A DNA stretch of 64,000 nt from Methanosarcina sp. DH2 (GCF_020804225.1 NZ_WJBI01000005.1:133623-197622); one strand, 5' to 3'. Positions 1 through 9,466 are shown, counted from the stretch's first letter. Translations and numbers: made by a program. Notes: generated from the sequence alone by a model not told the origin.

Positions 1-717
1 TTTCAGAGGAAGTTCCTTTTTATGATAATCCTGTTTTGTGCAGTCTCAGGAATTTTAATGAGTCCTGCATCTGCAAATGTGAAAGAATGGCAATTATCTC
101 CGGCTTCTCCCAGTATAGGAGACAAGGTTACGATTTCCGGGACTGCAGAAAAGAATGATATTATAGATGTATCGATTTTGCATGAAGAAATGGTTCCTGT
201 ATCAGGAAAAAATTACATTTATCAGATAAACAAACTGACGATTCCAGAGTCCGTATCCGGCAATAAGAATTTCTTCGAAGTCAGTGCCACTGGTGAAAAC
301 GGTATTGTAGTCAAGGACATGCATATACGAGTTAAGAAATTTAAATGGATTTCCAGGCACACTAATGCCAAAGATGGCACTGCTACAATTTCTCAATCAA
401 ATGTCCCGTCGTGGATGAGTTATTTTGTAAAAATCGACGGAGACGTTGTCTCCAAAAAAGAAGCATCTGAAAAAAACAAGGACAAAAGTAATTCAAACAA
501 TGGGCAGGTAAAACTTACATTCGAAACTTCTTACGAAGCTGCAAAAGCTGACTTAAAGGGAAATTTCATTTGCAGCTATGATACAGACTCACTTCCTGCG
601 GGCGATTACACAATAACTGTAGGAGGCATTGCAAAAGAGTTTACCCTTAATCCCGAAAAAGGAAAAGAGCTTCAAGAAAAAGAACTTAAAGTAAAAAAGA
701 AGGTAAAAGGGCTTTAA
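1..717 (+). CDS. Secreted protein of unknown function, 5' end outside the window
   Basis: The frame is open from base 1, so the first ATG at 22 is probably internal and the true start lies upstream. The visible N-terminus has a basic residue run, a hydrophobic stretch and an Ala-Ser-Ala cleavage-like site near residue 18 of the ATG-based protein, which makes an export signal likely. The mature part looks beta-rich: it contains phrases such as SIGDKVTISGTA and GDYTITVGG that are typical of Ig-like or archaeal surface modules. The C-terminus ends in a Lys/Glu-rich tail. No catalytic motif was seen. It is probably an envelope protein; the family is not recognised. Confidence 0.7.
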   Translation, partial: FQRKFLFMIILFCAVSGILMSPASANVKEWQLSPASPSIGDKVTISGTAEKNDIIDVSILHEEMVPVSGKNYIYQINKLTIPESVSGNKNFFEVSATGENGIVVKDMHIRVKKFKWISRHTNAKDGTATISQSNVPSWMSYFVKIDGDVVSKKEASEKNKDKSNSNNGQVKLTFETSYEAAKADLKGNFICSYDTDSLPAGDYTITVGGIAKEFTLNPEKGKELQEKELKVKKKVKGL

Positions 718-816
718 GGTAACTTTCCTGATGATTGCTTATTAATGCTTAACGCATAAGCGAAAAACAGGATGAAAAAGAAAAAAGAGTATGCAGCTCA
801 ATAAAAATATCTGATC

Positions 817-922
817 CCATGGAAGTATCTTTTACTTCCATGGAGCTATCTTTTACTTCCATGGAGCTATCTTTTACTTCCATGGGGCTTCTTTTACTTC
901 CATGAAGCTATCTTTTACTTCC
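817..922. repeat. 21-bp tandem repeat, about 5 units, each unit palindromic
   Basis: The unit begins CCATGG and ends TTTTACTT; five consecutive units are visible with few changes. In the first unit TGGAAGTA pairs with TACTTCCA, so each unit could form a small hairpin. It lies between the convergent ends of the secreted-protein gene and the hdr-linked operon, so it may contribute to transcription termination. Confidence 0.85.
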
Positions 923-999
923 TGCATCAGCTTAAATTAACAGTTAAATTAACAGCCATATCAAATTAATATTGATACCTGTACAGAGCCTTTTTTCTT

Positions 1000-2574
1000 T
1001 TACCTGACTGAAAACTTCACTTCAACTCCTGGGAAACCTGTAATCGGGAGCCTTTGAGAAGAAAGCAAATAGCCATCTTCAATGCTTGATACTCTGAACT
1101 TTATATCAACGATTTTTCCTTGAGACCTGATTTTTACAGTGCCTCCCTTTACAAGCCCCAGCCTCCTGATCATACGCAGGTTCAGTTCGACAAAATCGTT
1201 CTCATCTTCAAGCCCGTGCCACATGAAAGGGGAAAGAGAATAAACGAGCGAAGCTGAGATCGAAGCTGAAGAATATTCTTGGAGGGATTCAGAAAGGAAT
1301 ATGGAGCAGGATTTCTGACCGGGTTCGTATTTTGAACATGGAGCTTCAGTTTCAACCGGCCCGGAGCAGGGTTCAGCAGGAGCCCGGAAGGCAAACTCAC
1401 CTGCTTTCTTCAATCCGAAGTCTTCAAACACCTCTTTCCGGGCCGATTCGAAATCGAGCTGTTTTCCGAAAGCTGCCGCCAGGCTGGAAAGGGCATCGAA
1501 ACTTAGAGTAGAGTCTCCACCTATTGAAAGTAGCCTTCCTTCCGCATTGAGTACTGTACCCTGTTTGCGGTAAAATGGTTCGGATGCGATCACTATGTCA
1601 GCAAGCCTGGAAAGCTCCCCCCGACTTGAAGTCTGGACTATCAGGGAATCCAGTTTCGAGAGAGCCCTTACTGCAGCCTCCCGGTCAGGAGTAAGTTCGA
1701 GAAAATCGGATTCCAGGCAGAAGAGGGTCTTTATTTTTCCGGAATCGATGCCCTCAAGCAGCTTTTCCAGTGTACACTGCTTTGTGTTCGCTGTAAGCAG
1801 CCCTGCACCTGCAGAATTTGCAAAGGGCTTGAGGATGAGGGTTTTTGAACCGGAAACCTCTGCAAGTTCCAGGACTGCTTTTATGTGCTCAGGGTCCGAG
1901 TAAGGATGAATATCGGCTACAAGCACGGAATCCTGTGAAGGAAACAGGAATTTCCCGTATTCTCCTGGTTTCAGGCAGAACTGCTCGTCAGCAACAGGCA
2001 AATGCCTGGGACCTATGCAGACAATTTTCGCTCCGTTCTCTTTCGCCCTGAGAACCCTCCGGAGGAGCAGGGGATACTGAGAATAGGGGTCAACAAAGAG
2101 AAAAACCTGTTTTGCTTTTTCGACTTCCTCCAGGGACATATTCCGGTTGAGTGCAGCGTGCATACTAACCGGAAGAGAAGAATAAACGCCCATCCCGGTC
2201 TCCACATCTTTGTCGAACGCACCTGCAAGGACTGAGAAAGCCTTCTGTTCTTCATTTGTTGCGTTCCCCACCGAAAAGAAAGCCAGACTTTTTACAGGTG
2301 CGGTTTTCAGAGCCTCAATCGATGCTGAGATAGCGGCTTCGAGTTCGGACTTCTGTCCCTTCACCATTGAGGTCTGAGGTTCAGCATAATATAGAGGAAG
2401 TTTCAGCCCGAAACTGCAGAGTTTGCCTGCGTTTACCTGCGCACTTTTCCGGAAATCCACTGATACCAAAGCCTCTCCGGTTTCGGAAACGGTTTCCCTT
2501 AAATAAAGTCCGCAAGCAAGCCCGCAGCCCGGACATATGCTTGCATACACATTCTCCCTGTTATTTACCTGCAT
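1000..2574 (-). CDS. FdhA/FwdB-like molybdopterin oxidoreductase subunit, apparently without the catalytic Cys/Sec
   Basis: The 524-residue protein starts with a 4Fe-4S motif (C14, C17, C21, C53), followed by a molybdopterin-oxidoreductase-like core. The last ~60 residues resemble the dinucleotide-binding/FwdD domain (LVKGGTVKIRSQGK). In FdhA and FwdB a Cys or Sec metal ligand lies about 70-80 residues after the fourth cluster Cys. Here the corresponding stretch (about residues 120-135) has no Cys, no His-adjacent Cys and no in-frame TGA. It is the last gene of the hdr operon and overlaps the FrhB-like gene by 10 bases. I infer a structural or electron-relay role, as in NuoG-like subunits, rather than formate or formylmethanofuran oxidation. 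An unusual active site remains possible. Confidence 0.7.
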   Translation of the reverse strand: MQVNNRENVYASICPGCGLACGLYLRETVSETGEALVSVDFRKSAQVNAGKLCSFGLKLPLYYAEPQTSMVKGQKSELEAAISASIEALKTAPVKSLAFFSVGNATNEEQKAFSVLAGAFDKDVETGMGVYSSLPVSMHAALNRNMSLEEVEKAKQVFLFVDPYSQYPLLLRRVLRAKENGAKIVCIGPRHLPVADEQFCLKPGEYGKFLFPSQDSVLVADIHPYSDPEHIKAVLELAEVSGSKTLILKPFANSAGAGLLTANTKQCTLEKLLEGIDSGKIKTLFCLESDFLELTPDREAAVRALSKLDSLIVQTSSRGELSRLADIVIASEPFYRKQGTVLNAEGRLLSIGGDSTLSFDALSSLAAAFGKQLDFESARKEVFEDFGLKKAGEFAFRAPAEPCSGPVETEAPCSKYEPGQKSCSIFLSESLQEYSSASISASLVYSLSPFMWHGLEDENDFVELNLRMIRRLGLVKGGTVKIRSQGKIVDIKFRVSSIEDGYLLSSQRLPITGFPGVEVKFSVR

Positions 2575-3794
2575 GTGCAGCCACCTCCTTCTTTATCTTC
2601 ATTATCTTCGAGTTTCAGGGCAAAAAAGGGCGGAGTCCTGTCTGACATGCCCGGGAGGTACCTGTATTCTTTCTGGACAGGCACCGCAAAACGCTGGTAA
2701 AGGCGAGTGAGCGGAATTTCCGCAGGGCAGACATCTTCACACTGCCCGCAGCCTATGCAGGAATCCGAGAGGTGCAGGAAACGCACCATGTGAAAAAGGG
2801 ACATTTTGTGGCTGTCCGCAAGGGAAAAGTAAGCAGTGCATTTTGAGTCCTCCCCGCAGGTGCAAACAGGACAGACTGCTTTGCAGGCTCCACAGTGGAT
2901 GCAGTTTTCAAGCTCCTTCCGGAAATACTCGAAGCGTTCTTTTCCATTTTCAATAGGGGCAAAAACTTCAGTTTTCCTTTTCTCGCTCATCCCGAGCATT
3001 ACTTTGTTGACTTTTTCCCGGGCAGAAATACTTTTTCCATCAGGCTGCATAACTTCGGCAAAGCCTGCACTAACGGTATTTCTCAGGAGTTCTACCCCTT
3101 TCTCAGTCATAACTTCCACAAAGGTGACCTTTTCTGCAAGGTCACCCGGGACCCCCCAGTTCCCGCAGGCCAGGTCAGCGTTCGTCGGGATCTTTACCTG
3201 ACAGTAGCGGCAGGAGTCTCTTCTTCCGAGATCTTCGGCTTCAAGGTCATCAATAGGGACCGCGTGCTCTTTACCGTCTTTTGTGAAGAAAACGAGCTTG
3301 CCTTTTACGATTTCTTCTCCCGCAATCTCTTCAGGATCGAGCCTATAGATAGTTTCAAGCATCTTCCGGACTTTTTCGGGGTGCATTGTTCCCCCACAGT
3401 TCAGGCCTATTACATAAGTATCCTCAGAGGACATGACATTCCTTTTCACCCTCTCAACGACTGCCCTTGCATCGCAGGGCTTTGCTGGCAAGGCTGTTTT
3501 TCCCGAGCAGGTCTCTGGCTTCAAGTACCTGGCAAGGTTTACGGGCACTGAATGCATGGAACCTGCTGATTCCAGAACCTCCTGAACGTCCGAAGTAAAT
3601 ACAGGATAAGCTTCGAATTCGCTGACCTTTTTCAGGACAAGCACCCTGTCCACAAGCCCGGTTTCAAGGGCAGCTGCGAGCACTGCAGTCACAAGCCCTC
3701 CGGAGGCTCCGCGCGATCTCACATCTTCGGATGCAGCCCAGCCGAGCAATTTATCCCCGACCTTAATGTCGGCAGCAACTTTCAGTTCTGACAT
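2565..3794 (-). CDS. F420-dependent hydrogenase/formate dehydrogenase beta-subunit (FrhB/FdhB) homologue
   Basis: The 409-residue protein has the FrhB-type N-terminal fold: RSRGASGGLVTAVL near residue 27, LPAKPCDARAV near 105 and CRYCQVKIPTNADLACGNWG near 195. These are the segments that bind FAD, F420 and a 4Fe-4S cluster in the family. The C-terminal part adds two ferredoxin motifs, CIHCGACKAVCPVC and CIGCGQCEDVCPAE, as in FdhB. Its start lies 2 bases beyond the end of mvhD, so the two are co-translated. Within this operon it is the likely entry point for electrons from F420H2, passed through MvhD to HdrA. The tail is Cys/Gly-rich (GGGCTCR). Confidence 0.85.
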   Translation of the reverse strand: MSELKVAADIKVGDKLLGWAASEDVRSRGASGGLVTAVLAAALETGLVDRVLVLKKVSEFEAYPVFTSDVQEVLESAGSMHSVPVNLARYLKPETCSGKTALPAKPCDARAVVERVKRNVMSSEDTYVIGLNCGGTMHPEKVRKMLETIYRLDPEEIAGEEIVKGKLVFFTKDGKEHAVPIDDLEAEDLGRRDSCRYCQVKIPTNADLACGNWGVPGDLAEKVTFVEVMTEKGVELLRNTVSAGFAEVMQPDGKSISAREKVNKVMLGMSEKRKTEVFAPIENGKERFEYFRKELENCIHCGACKAVCPVCTCGEDSKCTAYFSLADSHKMSLFHMVRFLHLSDSCIGCGQCEDVCPAEIPLTRLYQRFAVPVQKEYRYLPGMSDRTPPFFALKLEDNEDKEGGGCTCR

Positions 3795-3796
3795 TT

Positions 3797-4243
3797 TCAG
3801 GCCACCCCTTCGGGTTTTAAGACACTCGGACCAAGCTGCCTGACCTGTTCCGTAACCATGCGGACAACCTCAGCAAACTTTTCACCTTCCGATGCCGAGA
3901 TCCAGTTAAGCTGCAGCCTTTCTTCTTCAAGGCCGAGCTCTTTCAACATCGAGCGCATAAAATTGAATTTTACAAGCGTTTTTTCGTTTCCATTTATGTA
4001 ATGGCAGTCTCCAAGGTGGCATCCCGTAATTAGCACGGCATCGGCTCCTTCAAGAAAAGCGGAAAATACATGCACAGGGTCCACCCTGCTTGAACACATT
4101 ACACGGATGATGCGCATGCTTGCAGGCTGCTGGAAACGCCCGATCCCGGCTCCGTCTGCGCCTGCATAGGAACACCAGTTGCAGCAGAACATTACAATCC
4201 TGGGTTCCCATGATTTAGAGATTTCAGTTTTCTCAGGTTCCAT
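3797..4243 (-). CDS. mvhD: MvhD-type [2Fe-2S] electron-transfer subunit
   Basis: The 148-residue protein has the MvhD/FlpD Cys pattern: FCCNWCSYAGADGAG near residue 20, then RVMCSSRVDP and ITGCHLGDCHY. MvhD passes electrons from a hydrogenase, FDH or F420-oxidising partner to HdrA. Its ATG shares one base with the hdrA stop (TAATG), and a GGAGG ribosome-binding site lies inside the end of hdrA, so translational coupling is expected. No hydrogenase large or small subunit is near, so the partner is probably the FrhB-like protein downstream. Confidence 0.9.
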   Translation of the reverse strand: MEPEKTEISKSWEPRIVMFCCNWCSYAGADGAGIGRFQQPASMRIIRVMCSSRVDPVHVFSAFLEGADAVLITGCHLGDCHYINGNEKTLVKFNFMRSMLKELGLEEERLQLNWISASEGEKFAEVVRMVTEQVRQLGPSVLKPEGVA

Positions 4244-7200
4244 TAGCGGACCTCCTCAGAATAAGTAAAGACATCTTTTACCTGGGCAAGGAGCTGATCA
4301 TTTTTGAAATGCTGCTGGTCGAGTGCCCCTGTAGGGCAGCTCATAGCACAGGCTCCGCAGCCCTTGCAGAGAGCCGGGTTGATCCCGGATTTCTTTGCTT
4401 TATAAAAAACGCCCTGCTTTTGAAGCAAAACTTCTGTTAAGCTGATTGCCCCGTAAGGGCAGACCTTCTCACAGGCTCCACACCCGACACAGAGTTCTGT
4501 ATCGACTTTTGAGATAACAGCACTCGATTCCAGGGACTTTCTTGAGAGAATAGTACATGCCCGCGAAGCTGCAGCTGCAGCCTGGGCAATACTTTCGTCC
4601 ACAAGTTTGGGAGCCTGGGCTGTCCCGCAGAGAAAGACCCCTTCGGTTGCAAAGTCCACAGGCCTCAACTTTATATGGACTTCCAGGAAAAAGCCGTTTG
4701 AGTCCAGAGGGACTTTAAACATAGGAGCAATCTGTCTGTTTGAAGCAGGAGCCACAAGCGGTGCACTCAGGACTATAAGGTCAGCCTCGATTTCCAGATC
4801 AAAGCCCGTAATCTCGTCGTATACTCTGACCTCATTTTCCCCTATCCAGGGCAGCCGAGTATCGGAATAGGCTATAAAGCGGACGCCTGCAGCCCTTGCC
4901 CTTGAGTAGAGTTCTTCCCATGCCCCGTAGGTGCGCATTTCCCGATACAGCACGTGTACGATAACCGAAGGGTCCCTTTCCTTGATGCGGAGGGCATTCT
5001 TAACTGCAGTTATACAGCAGACCCTGGAACAATAGGGGCGTTCTTTATTTCTGCTCCCTGCACACTGGACCATTACCACATGTTTTGCCTTGAAGTCGCC
5101 TTCGAGCTCTGCTTCAAGCTCTGACTGAGTGATAATATTCGGGAATTCACCATAGCTGAAGTATCCTGCGGGCGAAAGCTCTTCGGCTCCTGTTGCAAGG
5201 ACTGCGACTGCAAACGAAACTTCCTGTTCTCTGTCTTCTCTGTCCCTTACCCGGCCTTTGAAATTTCCAACCGATCCGTTGACTTCAATCAGTTCTGAAC
5301 CGGTCATAACCGTGATTAGAGGATGAGCCCTGACCTTCTCGAGAAGGGGAAGAAGGATTTTTCCGGTTTTTCTGCCGTCCTGAAGAGCTGTTATGTCCCT
5401 GAGGAGCCCTCCGAGTTCGGGTTCTTTTTCCACAAGCAAAACTTCAAACTCATTTTCTGCGATCTCGAGAGCTGCATGAAGGCCTGAAATCCCCCCTCCT
5501 AACACGAGTGCATTGTGCCCGAGAGATAGTTCCTGTTTATAAAGAGGAGCAAGGCACCTGACCCTGGAAACCCCCATCCTTACGATATCCTTTGCTTTCT
5601 CAGTGGCTTTCTCAGGCTCCTGCTGATGAATCCAGGAGCAGTGTTCCCTTATGTTCACGAGCTCAAAAAGATAGGGATTCAGCCCTGCAGCCCTGCAGCT
5701 CTCCTGGAAAAGAGGCTCGTGCGTTCGCGGGGTGCAGGAGGCTACAAGTACCCTGTTCAGCCCGTGTTCGGCAATCATTTCTTTAATCCGTTCCTGGGCG
5801 TCTTCGGAACAGGCGTACATTTCTTCTCTTGCAACAGCCACATTTTTAAGCGTGTTTGCATAGCTAACCACTTCAGGGACATTAACAAAGCCTCCTATGT
5901 TCGTGCCGCATTGGCAGACAACCACGCCGACCTTCGGTTCGCCTGCAACCGCCTTTTCCGGTGGAAACTCTTTTTTGCTCTCCAGAGTCCCGCGGGCAGG
6001 AGAGAGCAGAGCCCCGGCTTTTGCGGCAGCCCCACTTGCCTGAGCTACTGTATCAGGGATATCTTTTGGACCCTGCACAGCCCCTGCAGCGAAAATTCCA
6101 GGCCTGTTCGTGCTCATGGGATTCTCTATTGAAGTGTTTATAAATCCGGCTCCCGTAAGCCCTACCCCAGCAAGCCTGGCAAGTTCTTTGCCTGATTCGG
6201 AAGCCCCTATACCTATTGAAAGGACCACCATATCGAATTCTTCATGGGCTATGCTGCCATCCTCGTTTTCATAAGGAATTCTCAATTCTCCTTTCAATGG
6301 ATTGGCTTCAACGCAGGAAGGGCGAGAACGGATAAAACGGACTTTTTTCTCATTTCTTGCGCGCTGGTAGAACTCTTCAAAGCCTTTTCCGAAGGCTCTT
6401 ATATCAATATTGAAGATTGCACATTCGATCTCCGGGTCGTGCTCTTTTGCGATCACTGCCTGCTTTACCGCATACATGCAGCAGACCGAGGAGCAGTACT
6501 TTTTCGACAGCTTCTGGTTTCTCGACCCCACACACTGAATAAAAGCGATCTTTTTGGGTTCTGTTCCTTTTGAGGTCTGGAGATGCCCGTGATAGGGTCC
6601 GGATGCATTCAGAAGCCTCTCAAACTGAAGTGAGGTTACAACATCAGGATGTTCGGGCCTGTATGCTTCAAGCCCTTTCGGGTTAAAAGCCTCAAAACCC
6701 GCAGCAAGGATTACGGCTCCGGCCTTGAGAGAGAGCTTCTGATCTTTCTGAGCGTAGTCAATAGCTCCCCTTTTGCAGACCTTTGCACAGTTCCCGCATT
6801 TGCCTTTGCTCAGGTAGATGCAGTTTTCAGGGTCAATTGTCATGATCCTGGGAACAGCCTGCGGAAAGGATAAGTAAATAGCTTTCCTCGGGGCGAGCCC
6901 TTCATTGAACCCGTCCGAGACTTTTTTAGGGCATTTTTCAATGCAGTCCCCACAGCCAGTACATTTTGTCTCGTCCACGTATCTGGATTTCTTCTTGATT
7001 TTTACAGTAAAATCTCCGGCAACCCCGTCAATGGCAAGGACTTCGCTATATGTGAGTAGTTCTATATTCGGGTGCCTGCTGGCTTCCACGAGTTTGGGAG
7101 AGAGGATGCAGGCTGCGCAGTCCGAAGTAGGGAAAGTTTTGTCAAGCTGGGCCATTTTTCCGCCTATGGTCGGCCCGGATTCTATAAGGTAAACTTTATA

Positions 7201-7287
7201 CCCGCTGTTAGCAAGGTCAAGGGAAGCCTGCACCCCGGCAATCCCTCCCCCGACGACAGCTACTGCTCCGGTTATGTCCGTTTTCAT
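4243..7287 (-). CDS. hdrA: Heterodisulfide reductase subunit A, double-length (N-terminal HdrA module plus full HdrA)
   Basis: HdrA is the flavin electron-bifurcating or electron-accepting subunit of cytosolic heterodisulfide reductase. This 1014-residue protein exceeds the usual ~650. Residues 1-430 form one HdrA-like FAD module: GGGIAG near 13, TFPTSDCAACILSPK with C57 and C60, then CTGCGDCIEKCP and CGNCAKVCKRGA clusters. From about 450 a complete HdrA begins (VVVCQCGTNIGGFV, then VASCTPRTHEP, then a second FAD site VLGGGISGLHAAL). It ends with ferredoxin motifs CVGCGACEKVCPYG and CKGCGACAMSCPTG. The second FAD module lacks the TFPT-Cys motif, so cofactor roles seem divided between the halves. 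It lies 122 bases after hdrB and overlaps mvhD by 1 base. Confidence 0.93.
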   Translation of the reverse strand: MKTDITGAVAVVGGGIAGVQASLDLANSGYKVYLIESGPTIGGKMAQLDKTFPTSDCAACILSPKLVEASRHPNIELLTYSEVLAIDGVAGDFTVKIKKKSRYVDETKCTGCGDCIEKCPKKVSDGFNEGLAPRKAIYLSFPQAVPRIMTIDPENCIYLSKGKCGNCAKVCKRGAIDYAQKDQKLSLKAGAVILAAGFEAFNPKGLEAYRPEHPDVVTSLQFERLLNASGPYHGHLQTSKGTEPKKIAFIQCVGSRNQKLSKKYCSSVCCMYAVKQAVIAKEHDPEIECAIFNIDIRAFGKGFEEFYQRARNEKKVRFIRSRPSCVEANPLKGELRIPYENEDGSIAHEEFDMVVLSIGIGASESGKELARLAGVGLTGAGFINTSIENPMSTNRPGIFAAGAVQGPKDIPDTVAQASGAAAKAGALLSPARGTLESKKEFPPEKAVAGEPKVGVVVCQCGTNIGGFVNVPEVVSYANTLKNVAVAREEMYACSEDAQERIKEMIAEHGLNRVLVASCTPRTHEPLFQESCRAAGLNPYLFELVNIREHCSWIHQQEPEKATEKAKDIVRMGVSRVRCLAPLYKQELSLGHNALVLGGGISGLHAALEIAENEFEVLLVEKEPELGGLLRDITALQDGRKTGKILLPLLEKVRAHPLITVMTGSELIEVNGSVGNFKGRVRDREDREQEVSFAVAVLATGAEELSPAGYFSYGEFPNIITQSELEAELEGDFKAKHVVMVQCAGSRNKERPYCSRVCCITAVKNALRIKERDPSVIVHVLYREMRTYGAWEELYSRARAAGVRFIAYSDTRLPWIGENEVRVYDEITGFDLEIEADLIVLSAPLVAPASNRQIAPMFKVPLDSNGFFLEVHIKLRPVDFATEGVFLCGTAQAPKLVDESIAQAAAAASRACTILSRKSLESSAVISKVDTELCVGCGACEKVCPYGAISLTEVLLQKQGVFYKAKKSGINPALCKGCGACAMSCPTGALDQQHFKNDQLLAQVKDVFTYSEEVR

Positions 7288-7409
7288 GCTTTCAGCTCCT
7301 ACAGATGTTTTTCAGATAATTCTGCTTCAGTACAGTTTTTTCAGTGTTTGTCAGTGATCTTTAGTATTTGTCAGCTTTTTTCAGCTTTCACTTCAAAACG
7401 TCCTGAAAC

Positions 7410-8393
7410 TTATGTGGGCACTCCGCCCTTTCCAAAATCTGTACCTGTACCGAGTTTTTTACCCGGAAACTTATTTTCGGCCCTTTCCCCGAGCTTTGTA
7501 TAGAATTCGGTATTCTGGATGCGGTTCAAGTGAATGCCCAGTTCTTCAGGGGAATACCCGAAAGCGAGCCCGAGGAGCTGGGAATAATGCAGCACCGGGA
7601 TGCTGAACTCTTTGCCCTGGAGGCCTGCAAGCTCAAACTGCCCCTGATCAAACTGAAGGTGGCAGAAAGGACAGGCGTCCACGATGCAGTCCACATCTGC
7701 TTTTTGCATGTGTTCGAGCTTTTTTTCTGTAAGTCTGAGGGCCACGTCCTGCACAGCTGAACGGGCTCCTCCCCCTGCCCCGCAACAGGCTGTTTTGTCC
7801 TCGTATTCTATACTTTGGGCTCCCGTAGCTTCTACCAGCTCGTCAAAAAAAGAAGGGTTTTCCACGCTTCCGAGTTTCCTTTCATGGGACGGTTTTATCA
7901 GGTGGCAGCCATAGTGCACTGAAACCCTGAGGTCAAGAGGTTGCGTGACTACGTCCCGGATTTTTTCGGGGCTTACTTCCCTGAAAAGATATTCTACTAT
8001 ATGCCTGACCTCAATCTTCCCGGAAAATCCTTTTCCGATTTCCGAAAGCTTTTCGTTGACACCGGCTTTTGCCTCGTCATCTTCTCTCAGGATCCGGTTG
8101 GTGTCTGCAAGTGTGGCATAACAGCCGTTGCACACTGTAAGGAGATCTGCATTAAGGGCTTCCGAAAGACACAGGTTTCGGCTTGCAAGGGTGAGCCAGG
8201 TCTTTTTGTCAAACGACTGAAAGACCCCTGGAGCAGGACAGCATGAAGCTCCTTCAAGTTCCTTAATGGAAATTCCAAGCCGTTCCATTACTTTCCGGGT
8301 GGCGCTTTCAATACCGGGATAACGGTTTGGGGCGATACAACCTAAAAAGAGAGAAAGGTTACGTTTTGAATTATCTGTACTGTTTTTCGTCAT
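7410..8393 (-). CDS. hdrB: Heterodisulfide reductase subunit B
   Basis: HdrB carries the two non-cubane 4Fe-4S clusters that cleave CoM-S-S-CoB. Its two CCG-domain signatures are visible: CNGCYATL with ASCCPAPGVF in the N-terminal half, and VHYGCHLIKP, TACCGAGGGARS and DACPFCHLQFDQ in the C-terminal half. I chose ATG at 8393 (327 residues) because the longer frame starts with TTG at 8465 inside hdrC and adds a Lys-rich, non-conserved extension. The gene follows hdrC by 31 bases. Its preferred partner is the HdrC encoded just upstream. Confidence 0.92.
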   Translation of the reverse strand: MTKNSTDNSKRNLSLFLGCIAPNRYPGIESATRKVMERLGISIKELEGASCCPAPGVFQSFDKKTWLTLASRNLCLSEALNADLLTVCNGCYATLADTNRILREDDEAKAGVNEKLSEIGKGFSGKIEVRHIVEYLFREVSPEKIRDVVTQPLDLRVSVHYGCHLIKPSHERKLGSVENPSFFDELVEATGAQSIEYEDKTACCGAGGGARSAVQDVALRLTEKKLEHMQKADVDCIVDACPFCHLQFDQGQFELAGLQGKEFSIPVLHYSQLLGLAFGYSPEELGIHLNRIQNTEFYTKLGERAENKFPGKKLGTGTDFGKGGVPT

Positions 8394-8424
8394 GTTTTTC
8401 AGCTTCTTATCGCAAATTCGTGTT

Positions 8425-8964
8425 TCAGGCCGGAGAAGACTGGTCAAATCCTGCAAGCCTGTCAAACCCGCAGGCTTTAACGAGCTGCCTTACTTCTTCA
8501 AGGGCCTCCGGGCAGGAGTGTACGGTTCCGGGCAGTTCATCCAGTTCAAGCTCTTTCCGCTTTTTCCTGTTCTGCTCATCAATCGGAACACCATGCCCTG
8601 TACGCATCACGGACTCAGCGATTTTTTTATGATCTGGAAGCATGAAGCCATTTTTTACGGCAATACTTCGAAGCTTAAGCATGGTGTCCACGGTTTTTAC
8701 TCCTTCTGGGCATCGTTCTTGACACCTGAAGCAGGTAGTGCAGTACCAGAGGTGCTCACTGTTGAGCACGCGGTCCCGCAGCCCCATTGCAGACATGCGC
8801 AGAAGTTTTTTTATGTTGTATTGCGGTACAACATCAGTAACCGGGCAGCCTGTAGAGCAGCCCTTACAGTTAAAACACATCAGAATTTTTTCTGCTCCGG
8901 CTTCTTCTTTGATTTCTTCGAAAAAAGCAGGATCGGATTCTGAGGTTTTTATAGGGTGTTTCAT
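8425..8964 (-). CDS. hdrC: Heterodisulfide reductase subunit C
   Basis: The 179-residue iron-sulfur protein has two 4Fe-4S motifs, CKGCSTGCPV (with an upstream Cys near residue 33) and CTTCFRCQERCPEG. This is the HdrC arrangement that links the flavin of HdrA to the active-site clusters of HdrB. It is the first gene of the leftward operon, with a GGGATGA ribosome-binding motif 6-10 bases before the ATG at 8964. The order hdrC-hdrB-hdrA-mvhD-frhB-like-fdhA-like suggests one soluble complex. Confidence 0.92.
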   Translation of the reverse strand: MKHPIKTSESDPAFFEEIKEEAGAEKILMCFNCKGCSTGCPVTDVVPQYNIKKLLRMSAMGLRDRVLNSEHLWYCTTCFRCQERCPEGVKTVDTMLKLRSIAVKNGFMLPDHKKIAESVMRTGHGVPIDEQNRKKRKELELDELPGTVHSCPEALEEVRQLVKACGFDRLAGFDQSSPA

Positions 8965-9466
8965 AGATTCATCCCTGATACATCTCTTAGTTTTTGAGGC
9001 GAATAGACAATTTTAGGTTTTAGATAATTTTTCAAATTTTGAATAATTCCTCAAATTTCTGCCCTTTCTCGAGAAGACTCTTCTGCAATCTTGAATTGCA
9101 TACATGAACCTTCATTACCCGAAAAGGAAGGTTAAACAAGCTCCTGTTCAGGAATAAGCTCAGGATGCTCGCGGGGTAATAATATAATAATATACTTAAA
9201 AGTTTCGCACATTTATCATGATAATTAATTATAAATATAGCAAACAAAAATATTTAAAAAAAGAAATACCAGTATGCTCAGGCTCATTTTACAAAAATGA
9301 AAACTAAAAAAATCAAAGGCTGAGTGAAGATAAAAGAAATATAGAGAGTAGAGATTGGAATAAGAGTGGTTCTTTTCACTGAATTCAAGAGAATAATTTA
9401 TGGGCTATAGCGGTCAGCTTCACTCAAGAGAGATAAGAAAGGACAAATTTACAAATTTTGCTCCTT
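8965..9466. promoter_or_regulatory. Upstream region of the hdr operon
   Basis: No gene was seen in these ~500 bases. For leftward transcription the best TATA-like segment is the AT-rich dyad around 9223-9242 (ATTTATAATTAATTAT on the minus strand), which would give a 5' leader of roughly 230 bases. The dyad ATAATTAATTAT could be an operator. This assignment is inference. Confidence 0.35.

Noticed and set aside
2895-3551. 218-codon plus-strand frame opposite the FrhB-like gene
   Set aside because: Shadow of a conserved iron-sulfur protein gene.
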